64,000 nucleotides of DNA from JAEINY01 sp942490535. GTDB lineage: Bacteria; Bacteroidota; Bacteroidia; Bacteroidales; Marinilabiliaceae. The stretch covers positions 682,001 to 746,000 of the forward strand of contig CALNXQ010000003.1 in the NCBI GenBank assembly GCA_942490535.1. The letters are read 5' to 3'. Below are positions 8,301 through 20,300 of this stretch, piece by piece. A program made the translations under genes and the position numbers. The stretch's first letter is position 1. Each line of letters opens with the position of its first letter. Below the pieces are notes generated by a model. It ran no database searches. It saw only the letters and a program-made list of their open reading frames with translations, and had not been told where the DNA came from.

Positions 8301-11300
8301 TCATAATTCTCTCCGGCAAACACACCGGTTGAATTGTAGAATTCCAGGGTGCCTGATCCCGCAGTGTACTTGGCCACGTTGGCTGCACTACCACCCGGAT
8401 TATTGGGGAAGGATACATTCACAATACGGTTCCCTCCACCTTCTGTAAAACTCTGGGTGTTTTCAACACGGAACAGCTGCCCGGAATTGGCTCCATTGGA
8501 GAAGGTTCCGTAGCTGAAATGATACGTCGCATCAATGATAGAAGAGGGCGACAGGTATATACCACCGCTTGACATGTATTCAAACAGGTAATACTCGGCG
8601 GCAATTTCACCATCCACAGTAAAGTTGTAACGCCCTCCGGATGTATTATTGGTAACCCGTGCCAAACCGGTTTCATTTCCAACAACTTCCAGTCGACCAC
8701 TAGCACTTACATTAAGGGTAGTACCGTTTCCAATACCCAATACACCGTTAGGACCTACTTGATATGTACCATTGATGCTGATCACATCGTTGGTCCCATT
8801 ACCCAGGTTAATGATTTTGCCGTTACCATCAAAAGTACCGGCCAAAAGGTTGAAGCTTCCCAAAGCATTAATGTCATCCTGTACCGTATAAGTCGCACCG
8901 CTGTTGATGGTCAGATCCAGTAGGCTGGATCCGTTCACCCCAATATTGGCTGTGGCTGAAGCTTTGTTCAGGTAATACAGCCCTGTATTATTATAAAATG
9001 TGCCGGCTCCGCTGGCCAGTAAATCACCTCCTACATAAATTGTTCGTCCGTTAGCGTTATACTGGCCACTGGTCACATGCAGATTGTTTTGAACCACAAA
9101 ATTATTGGATGTATTGTTATTGGCTGAAACAACGGCTGAGCCATTCACCGTGAGGCTATAGAATTGATTGGTGTTGGTGGCACCCACCGTAATGTTCATA
9201 TTGGAGGTATTATTAAAGATAACCTCTCCATTGCGGCACACAAAATGACCAGTACTGTTGTTAGTCCAGGCTCCTCCAACGGTCAGTGAATAGTGATTGG
9301 TGCTCACATCCAGCGTAGCTGAATTAAAGCTCAGATTTCCTTTCACCGTAGTGGCTCCTGACAACGTTTTGGTGTTAGCATTAGTGAGTACCAGATGCCC
9401 ATAAGCCACCCCTTCAACCATTTGGTTGGCCGATCCTTCGTAACGGGTGGTACTGGAAGCGTCCAGACTATAAGTACCAAATCCTTTGGGGAAGTTATCA
9501 GCACCATACACATAAATAGTAACACCGCTTTCAACCGTAAAGGTTCCTGCACCGGTGCCGGTAATGATATTGGTCTTTAAATCAGCCCTGCTAATACCAG
9601 ACTTGAAGGTCAAATCACCAGTCACAGTCACAGCTCCTTCCAGGTAAAATACACGACCCACACAATCCACAACCAGGTTACTGAAGGTAGCTGCATAGAG
9701 GTTCTGGTTACCATTAGTTTTATTAAAAGTAACCGTTCCGTTACCGACATAGGCCCCATCACCATACCAATTACTACCACTGAAAGAATGACTTTGATTG
9801 CCATCATTAAAGGTTCCTGCTGCAGTCAGGTTCATGTCACCATTGAAATTGATAGTACTACCAGCCTGAGCACTCAGGGTAGATACAATGGTCGTCTGAT
9901 CATTCACTGTCACAGTACCAATAAACAGCTTATTGCCGGAACCGGCCACCTGTAAGTTGTCAAAGGTTGCATCGGTGATGGTTTGATCACTGGCGCCATT
10001 GAGCCAGATAGTACCATTTGTTGTGGTGCTGAAAGAACCTCCGCTAATGGTATAATCCCCAGCCAAGTTATAGACGTAGTTGGCCGTTGATGGAGAAACC
10101 GTTCCTCCTTGAATGATGAAATCACCTTCCACATCCATGGTAGCAGCTGTAATATCAAATTGAGTCACTACATTATTAAAGGTCACATTGTAGAAGCTTG
10201 AGGTCCCTGGCATGATATTGGCCGAACCACTGCTGGAATTGAACACCACGGTGCCATCTCCGTGTGAGAAGTTACCCTGTGCGCCAATCTGCCAATCACC
10301 GCCAACCGTAATGGTACTGGTGGCCGAGTTGTTAAACAACAATCCATCCGATATGGTAACATCACCTGAGGCAGTCAGGTTACGACCGCTTTCAATGCGC
10401 AGGGTACCATCAGTAATAACCAGGTTTTTACAACTTGCATTACCACTAAAGATAATCGGACTGTTTCCTGTTGTACCACTCACATCCGGGATGATGGCAT
10501 CGATGTTGGATGTAGGAACGCCATTGTCCCAGTTACCAGCCTTGTGCCAGTCCACATCGACGGCTCCGGTCCAATAAGATTCTGTGATAGCCGGCCACCG
10601 CAATAAACCATTGGCCTCGGAAGGAGCCTGATCGTCTTCTTCGAAGCGATAGCTACCAACCGCACCTGTTACATTATTAAAAGTAACCGGCGTGGCCGCA
10701 GCCAGACGCTGCACATTGTAATGACGCCCCTGGGAAGGAACACCGCTATAGTTAAAGGATACATTGGAAATATCGCCTCCTGTATAGTCGGCTTCCAGAA
10801 TCAGGTAACGGGCATCCTGCTGATCACGCAGGTTCAACCAGGTACCATCGGAGAAGTTATTGGTCGCATTCAGAATGGACCCGGCCATCATGTTGATACC
10901 GGCGTCCGCCACATACTCGATCAGGTAGTAGCGGGCTGCCAAAGTACCTCCCGGCCGCACATTAATCAGGGTTTTATCCCGGTTATCCGTATTCTCACTG
11001 GTGAGGGTCGCCACATTTGAGGCACTGGTTCCTAGTAAATTAAATTGACCATACACATCAATAACGGCCTGCTGCGGATAATTATTCACCACCAGTCTCG
11101 CCCCTTCATCTACGGTTAATGTTCCATTGATGGTATGGGTATATTCGCTGGCATTATTCCGACCTAAAGTCAGCGTTTTTCCATTCAGATCCAAAATGGC
11201 ATTAGCTCCAACGTTAAGCACATTGTCAAAACGGGTAGCCGGACTTAACAACTGATAGGTCACCGCTGCAGTCGGCAGGAAATCCAGATCATAGAAATTC

Positions 11301-14300
11301 GAGCCGCCACTGGTAATGGTTGTTGTAGACGTTGAACCGCTAAAGGTCACCTTTGAGATATTGTCCACAAAGTTACCATTGTTGGTCCAGTTACCTTTGA
11401 TACTGATGTTGTAAGATTGTGTATTGAACTCCACACCTGATTCATTCAGCAAGTTACCATTGATCACCCAATCGTTGTACATCCGCTTGCGGGCGGTATT
11501 GCTAAAGGTAACATTGTTCACCTCAAACCCGGGCGATTCAATTTCCTGGTAGCCACCATCAAAATTAATGTTGGCATTACCACTTATGAGCGTGCCACCT
11601 GAGGTATTTGTCAATTCATCGTAAATGGTATAGGAAAGACTACCCAAATCAACAGTACCATTTGTAATAATCAGGTCGCCGTTGATGTCAGCACCATTGG
11701 TGATGAATGTTTTTGTTGAGGTATTATCAAACGCAATATTGTTAAAATAATTGGATGCATGACTGGCTCCTGGATTAATGGTCTGATCAGTGGCTCCGTT
11801 AAAAGTTAGCGTACCGCCTGTTTGTGTATAATAACCATTATTGGTCCAGTTCGCTCCGTTGAAGGTGATATTACGGGAAGTTAAAGCCGTTACACCGGAA
11901 GCGATGGTCAGATTTCCATTGATTGTGACACCGTCACTGCCATCCCCGATGGTTTTCACCCCTGTTCCTGTAAATACAATATTGGCCGTTTGGAGGTTAT
12001 TCGTTACATCGTCACGGATAATCTGATCGCGCAGACCATTTAAAGTAATGGTGCGGTCATTGGACGAAGGTACATAATTGGTCAGATAAATATTAGCTCC
12101 AGCCACTTCAATATCCTGTCCGTTATCAAAATAAGTAGCACTGGCAATATCCCAGTCCCCATCAATATCCAGAGTGGCCACTCCGTCGGAAGTTACATTT
12201 TTAGTACTGCTGAAGGTGAGGTTTCCATAGGCAATGTTGTTGCCTGTGTATACGGTTTGCGCCAAATTGTTAGGACTATAGAGGTAATACGTACTATTCT
12301 GGTTCAGGTCATAGGTTCCGAACCCTTCCGGAATAGCTACCCCATCCGTTGCTGGTCTGGGATCTAATACCCTGGCTCCCGATCCGGTTGAAAAGGTACC
12401 TGAGGCAGTACCAGTAAGCAAACTGAATTGGTTACGGTCGTTATTGCGGTACAACATTAAATCCACATTGCTGCGCACCACTAAATCGCCGGTGACATGC
12501 AGATTTCCTTGTGTATATTTATCGTTGGTACCAGCCAGAATCAAATGATTAAAACTGGCAATGTCTTCATCAATGTACCAGTTTCCACCAATATGCTCTA
12601 AGGTAGCGTGTCCGGTTCCCCAGGTGATAGAACTTCCTGAAGTAACCGACAAGTTACCGGTCAGGGTAATGTTAGCATCATTGATTGCCATGTCGAGTAT
12701 AGCTCCACGGGCATTGCCATCCAGATAGAGTGATCCGGTAATCTCCAGATTCCCCATAGCTGTTTTAGTCATGGAAACACCATCGGTTAACCGTCTTAAC
12801 CTCAGATTACCATAAGTAATGGCATAGATCTCCTGGTCAATATCAGCATAGTAATTAACGGTACTTGCCGCATCAAAGCTCAAGGTTTCAAAACCTGATG
12901 GGAAGTTATTAATCCCTTCAATCTGAAGATCATCATTACAGGTAAATTCATTGGAAGACCCTATACCAGTGAGCTGATAAGTCTGAAGATTCACCAAGCC
13001 ACTCCCTGAATTGATCAATACATTTCCATTAATGGAGAAATCGTTACTGAGGTATTTAGCTCCATTGTTTGAAAAAGTAAGATTATTAAAGGTTGTAGGT
13101 GCTGTTCCATTATCCACATATTGTGTTGCTGTACCGTCAAATATCACCGATCCAAAACCGGTCTGACTAAACGAACCGCCTTCATTTTGCCAGTTACGAC
13201 GCACGTAAATATTATTCTCCTGCCCATCCAGACTAGCCCCACTAATGATTACCAGATTATTATCTACTGCAATATTGGAATCAACCGTTTTAATGCCGGA
13301 ACCGGCGATAACAAGATTATAGAAAGTACCATTGGTAATGGTTTGATCCACACCATCAAAGGTTACATCAGCTGCGGCAGGTATAAAGGCACCTCCATTT
13401 CCCTGATCCAGGTACCAGTCACCTCCTAGGATAATATCATTATTAGGTGAAGCCAGGTCAAGTGTTCCCTGCATGATGATCAGATCATTCTGTACTTCAA
13501 TAGGAGCATCCAGCTTATAAAGCGATGTCCCCGCATTGAAGGTCAGGTTGTAGAAAGCTTTGCCGGCACCAGTTCCGCCACTGGCCAAGATATAGTTACC
13601 TGAGGCAGCGGTAAAGGCAAGCGTAGAATTACCGGGATTATAGGTTCCCAGGTTGGTCCAGTTTTGTCCCACATTGATCAAAGCGGTATTATCCACCTGT
13701 GACATTGATGTATTGGTTCCAATGCTTAAATGCTCTTGCACATCTAAAGTGGTATTCGCACCAACAGTGACATCAATGGCATTGGCACCGGAAGCATCCG
13801 TCATATTTAAACGACGACAGGCGCCATCAGTACCGGAAATCACCACCGAGTATGCTCCAGATACATTATTATGGTTCAGATACACAATGTTGTTAATGCC
13901 TGGCACGGTATTTCCTTCCCAGTTATTGGGTCGGTTCCAATCAGTATTATCGGTTAGATCACCTCCATCCCAGAAGAAACCTGCAGGGAAGGTCCAGTCA
14001 ATAAGTGTATTCCCTGGCTCATCATTTTCATACAATTCTCCGGCGATTCCTCCTGAAGCATCCTGTACGGTAATAGTTCCGGTTCCTGAAGTACGAGCGA
14101 TATTATATTGTGGGCCTACATTAAAGATGAGGTTCTCAACTGAAAAATCAGCAAAATCAATACCGGTTAAGGTAAGATAGGCACCGGTACCGTAACCATT
14201 CGTGTAGGTACCGCTACGTAAATTGTTTGTGGCATCAATTGCAGCAGTTCCTGACAACACGATTTCTCCCTGTTGGATCCGATAATAATTAGCATGCACT

Positions 14301-17300
14301 GTTCCGCCGGATGCGTTTACGGTAAACAACCGGGACGCCGTGGTACTGCTGTTAATCAAATCTGCTGTATTCCCATCTTCACCTACAATGGATAAAACAC
14401 CACTTATTAAATTCAAAGTTTGTATATGGGTAAATTCAATCACTGAACCAGCTTCCACATTTAAAGTAGCCCCGTTAATGTTAATGGAGCGCCCATTGTC
14501 GATAACTATAATCCGATGTTCGTTCATGTTGAGTGTTCCGGCATTTAGCTGCATATCCACATTATCAATAGTGAAATCTGCACCCAGCTCATAAGTGGTA
14601 CCAGGTGCATCAATAACTACCCCTCTGAAGGTCGCTCCATTGGGATTAAACGTTTTTGAGCCACCTGAACCGTTTAATGTCAGGATACTCGCATCATTGT
14701 TACAATAGTAGGTATCTGAATTAATAAAATCGCCTCCTACCCAAACACTGTTTTCATCTGTTCGTAAGGTACCAGAAACAATATTAAGATTGTTAGCTGC
14801 AACAAAATCGCCTTGCAAAGTGGCAGTGCCGGTCACGTTGATATCTACCGAATTAAATATTTTACCAGGTTGGGCGCCGCTGGTGGTTCCGGTAAAAACC
14901 TCAGCTCCGCTACCACCGTTGAAGGTCACTTTTCCGGTTCCGGGTGAAAAGCCGGCGCCTGCTACTTCGTTAAACCAGTCATCACCAATGGTAATGTTAT
15001 TGCCATTGGCAGCCAGGGTTGCGGTTCCCTCAATATACAAATCGTTTGTAACCGATATATTACCTGTTAAGGTTTTTGTTCCTGATCCCTGGAAGTTTAC
15101 GTGGTAAAAACCAGATGAACTGAGGTTCTGATCCGCACCATTAAAATAAACGGTTCTGGCATGCTGGAAGGTTCCATTATTGCTCCAGTTGCCCTGAACA
15201 TAGATATCCTGAGCATTTCCATTCACCACTGATCCATTGATGGTAAAATTACCGAGTACTTCAACAATTTGAGAGGCTACCTCCGGGTTGGGATTGTTGT
15301 ATTCAAACGCTTTATCCCCACCACCCTGAAAAACTATATTATTGAATACCAGATTATCGGCATGGTAATTCCGGATGGTCTGTGCTTGGGTACCATTAAA
15401 GTTTGCCGTGCTTCCGGTGGTGATAAAGTTAGGCACTCCTGCATATTGATACACAAACAAATTACCCCCAAAGTAAACCTGTTGGTTGCTAATATCTAAA
15501 ATACCGGCATTCGCAGAAATAGTGGTATTCTCATTAATGTGTAATTCCGAGAGAGCGGTCACTGTTTGCCCGCCCGGATTGGTTTTATAAATGGTTAAGT
15601 ATCCTATCTCAGAAAGGGCATTCATGGTGATGGACTGGTTGGCTGCACCGTTTAGAGTAGTTGTACCGCTGGTTTGTGAATAGACTCCATTTCCATTCAC
15701 CGTGATATTACCACCGATATTCATGTTCAGCGTAGATGCATCAAAGGTACTGCCATCGTTTACAGTTAAGTTGCCAAAAATATTCAGGTCACGCACCAGA
15801 TTGGCAGCCCCGCTATTGGCAATAACCAGATTACTAAAATTATAAGCATCAATATTCTGATCTGCACCGTCAAAGACGATGGTACCGGTTGCAGAGGCCT
15901 GGGTATAACTATCCGAACGATCCAGTTCCCAATCTCTGGCAATGGTATGAGTAAATCCTCCATCGAAGAATTCAGGGGTTCCATTTCGCAATAAATTCCC
16001 ATTAATATCCAATGCCCCTTCTGCAATTTTATTACCTGAGTACAGCATTACATTACCATAGGTTATACCATCAGCAATATACTGTTCTCCATTCAGGCTG
16101 TAATAAACCGTACTATTCTGATTAATAGTCCGGGTGCCTGCAAAGCTATCCAAGACGCTTGGCCCAAATTGAGGATGATCTGTATTCAACTGACAATAAC
16201 TTCCCAAAGTAAAGTCATTGGCCGGACCTGAAATGGCATTATTATTCAGATTGACAATTAACTGAATGGCTTCCGTTCCCCCGGTATTTTCAATGGTGAG
16301 ATTATTGGCAACAGTAAAGTTACAGCCGGCATCAAAGGTTTTGGTGCGTGTGGTCGTAGCCCCGTTTTGACGGATGATTAAATTGTTGAACACATAACTA
16401 CCGGTACCCGTGGCCTGAATGCTTTGATCGAAATCAACATCGCCAATAATAAAGGTAGCAGCCGAACCATCGATGGAGCCATTTTGATTGCCGTTATACA
16501 GGTAGCTCCCCGAAAAGGTATGTGTATAGTTTTGAAGATCTAGGTTACAACTGTTATTCAGGTCGAGTAACCCGGTTATGGTTAATGGTCCATCCACAGT
16601 TTTATTGGCATACTGTACCCGCAATTGTCCATAAGAAAAACCGCCTCGCACCGTCTGGTCCATGTTGGCATCATAAATCACCCAGGCTGTAGGATCGAAA
16701 TCGAAGGTCCCAAATCCGGATGGAAAGTTATCGGCACCCCGTACATATAAGATACGTCCCGGATCCAGTGACAACGTATTACCAGGTTGTCCCACCAACT
16801 GAACCCCATCATTGAGAACGAGATAGCCCCCAATCACCGACACGTCGTTTTGAACCATCACGGTCAGTGTACTGCCACCTGATGTGTGTCGCAGGAAAAC
16901 ATTACCATCGATGATTAAACTGGCTGTACCAAGGGTAAAGGCAGCCGGCGATGGATTACTCGATTCCAGGTAATTACCTGTTAAGGTAATGGATCCGGAG
17001 AAATCACAGGTGCCATCTACATGCAGACCATTATCAATGACATGATTTCCATTTCCAGCAACTGCAGCCCCATTATTAATGGTGACCCGTCCATCAGCAT
17101 TGATGTTGCCGGTCACTGTTTTGGCCGCAGCTCCGCCATTTGAGAAAGATACATTATAGAAAGCTGTGGTTCCGCCAAAAACGATATCCTGAGCAGCAAC
17201 CCCGTCGAAACTGGTGGTATTTTGCGTTTGAATGTACTCAGAACCTACCCCCACATTGAAATTACCATTGATGGCCACCGATACATTTCCCGCCGAGATA

Positions 17301-20300
17301 CGGGTGCTGTTTGACACAATGAAATCCCCAATGACAATAATAGCTTCTTTGATAGTATTCAGCCCACTACTATTGAAAGTCAAATTATTAAAAGTAGTGG
17401 ATGTACCAGTTTGAACAATTGAGGAAGTTCCTCCATCCAATACCAGTTCACCAGTTGCATTATAAGTACCTCCATTGTTATTCCAGTTGAACTCCAGGGT
17501 ATGGGTATATCCGCCATCGTTGAATTCGGCACCGGCCTCCAGGTATAGGTTTCGGTTAATATCCAGTGGCAAGTTGGCTACAGCATTACACCCGGCTGCA
17601 AAAGTCAGATTGTTAAATACAGGCGTGCTGGATCCGCTGATCTCCATATTCCCAAAAAGTTCGGTATTCGCAACAGTAGTAAAGGTTTGTTGCAGATTAA
17701 TGGTTCCATGGTTTATCAGGTTACCATACAGACGGATAATGTGTGCTGGTGCACCTTCAGAACCCGGAGCCAGTGATGCTCCCGATTGTACCTGCAAGAG
17801 TTCCTGAACGGTTAAAACCTGCTGAGTGGCATCGCCACCGATGATGAAACTACCAGATGTACCCTGGCCTACGGTTAGTTTGCGCACATCAATATCCCCA
17901 TTGCTATCAAGGCTCACGGTGTGACCATCCTGCACGATCAGGGTAACGGTTCCGTCGGTCACACTGGCTGGATTACCACCTGTACCATCCGGATTGCGGG
18001 CCCAGCTGGAAGTCAGACCGGCCGACACATCCCCGGTTGAATAGAAGATCGAAGCAGGATCAGTCCATTCAATTAAAGTACCTGGATTACCGTTATCATT
18101 GTCGAAATTCTCACCTGATAAGGCACCGGTAGCCTGAACCATTGTCACAGAATTGGTACCTGCTGTTCGTGAGATGCTGTAAGATGGTCCTGCTTCAAAT
18201 ACGGGACTCTGCACTGAAGCTAATCCCCCAATCGGATCCCAGCCAGTCATTTGAAGGTATTCCTGCCCGGTACCATTACTGAAAGTGGTATAACTGAAAT
18301 TATTGGTGTTGTCCACCCCTCCATTTGAAATAGTAATCCCCCCGGTGCCATTAAACACCGCATACAAAGCATGAAACTCGGCGGTGGCATCTGACTGGTT
18401 AATGAGGTATCCACCACTGCCCGACGTGGTCACCGTAGCTGCATTACCTGCCGAACCGACCACTCGGAAAATACCTTTGTTGGTTACCGTGGTCGCATCC
18501 GCCAGCTCCAATTGGGCATTATCATTCACCTCGAGGGTGGCCCCGTTGCTGATGGTGGCATTGCCACCTGCTGTTAATTGCTGCCCGTTCAACGCCAAAA
18601 CACCGGTTCCCTGAACCGTGATATTTCCAACAACAGAAGTTGTGTTTTGTAAACTTTTAGTTCCTGATCCTCCAATGATTAAATGACCATCATAAGATAT
18701 ATCTAAGATATTTTGATCCCCAGCGCCATTATAAGTAACTGTGTTGCTACCAGTAGTAAATACACCTGTTGATGTATGACTGACTGATCCGGATAGTACC
18801 AGATCATTCCCATTACATTCAAAATCAGCTGTGCCTGAAGTAGTAAGATTATTTAATACGGTTGTAGTCCCTTGTAACTCTTTGTCATCATTATTTGAAC
18901 ATGTCAAGTTATAATAAGGAATAGCTTTGATGTATTGCCGATTTCCACTTGTATAAACAAATGTGTTTTCAAATGTTGAACAATCCATTGTACCCGTTAA
19001 CATTGGTTCACGAGCATAATCATTGTAATTTAAAAGTCCTTTATTGATTAAGGCAGCATTTGCACCCAAGCCATCCAATACATCTGTAATTGTAATGCCC
19101 CCGGTATTTTCATTTGTCAAAGTGACATTATCCGCGATATATAAGTCATCTGTAAACTGAAGCTCCGAAGTTCCTGAAATGGTCAGATCGGTATTCAGAT
19201 TGTAAGAAGAAGAATTTATAAATGTTCCATTGTTTTCAAGCCCCCCCTGAAAGTCAAAATCATAATTATTGGAACTAAATGTACCACCAGGTTCAACAGT
19301 TACCAATCCACTAAAGGTACTTATACCATCTCCATCGGTATCTTGAAGTACTCCATAAACTATTGTGGTACCGGTAACATTTAACGTGTTGTTTTGAATA
19401 TTAAAATCCCCGGTGGCATTTATTTGAAGGTTATTGTCAATTGTTAATGATCCACTCGGTTGACTGTCATCCATAATACCAGCCACAATAACATTACCTA
19501 CCACGGTAACATTGCCAAACTCAATATTATATTGTCCTCCATTGTTAATGGTTAAATTACCACCAACGGAAATGGTTCCACTGGCATTGGAATCCCGAAT
19601 ATAATCTACTACAATTAAGTCAGTTACAACCGTTACATTTCTATTGTAGAAATTTAGATACGATCCACTTTCAAACGTTAAACCATTTACATTAATATCG
19701 GCATTTAAATTACCCAGGTTATGAAACACTGTCACATCTTCACTGCCATCAGCAAGTGGAACAACGCCACCATTCCAGGTAGATCCACTATTCCATGCGC
19801 CATCCTGAACAGTAAATTTCCCTGATGGTAAGCCATCAAAACAACCTGTTGCTTCACCAAGGGTCCATTCTCCAAACAATTCTGAAGCACCAGACAGGAT
19901 CATTTGATTGGTGCTGTGATTGTGGCCTATTCCTGCCTCATTTTGCTGCCAGTCACTGCCATCAAAACGCCCCACAGTGGTTAAATTGCTTTCCACAATG
20001 GGAGGTAATACATCATTATCACTATAGGAAAATGAACCGGATACCGAAGTAAAAGTTAATCCTGTATTCGTGATTTTCCAATAACGTGTCAGAGCATTAT
20101 CAGTACCAGCAGTAAACATATTTCTTTCAGCATAGAGATAAATGTATAATCTTCCACTGGCATCAGAGGCCGTTACTGATGTTAACTCCAGTGCAGTATA
20201 GTCTGAGCCGGTTCCCACCGGGTACACCATCTCAAAATCGGTTGTTGTATTACCATCACGACACAAGTAACCACCATTTGACAGATCCAGCATGGCTAAA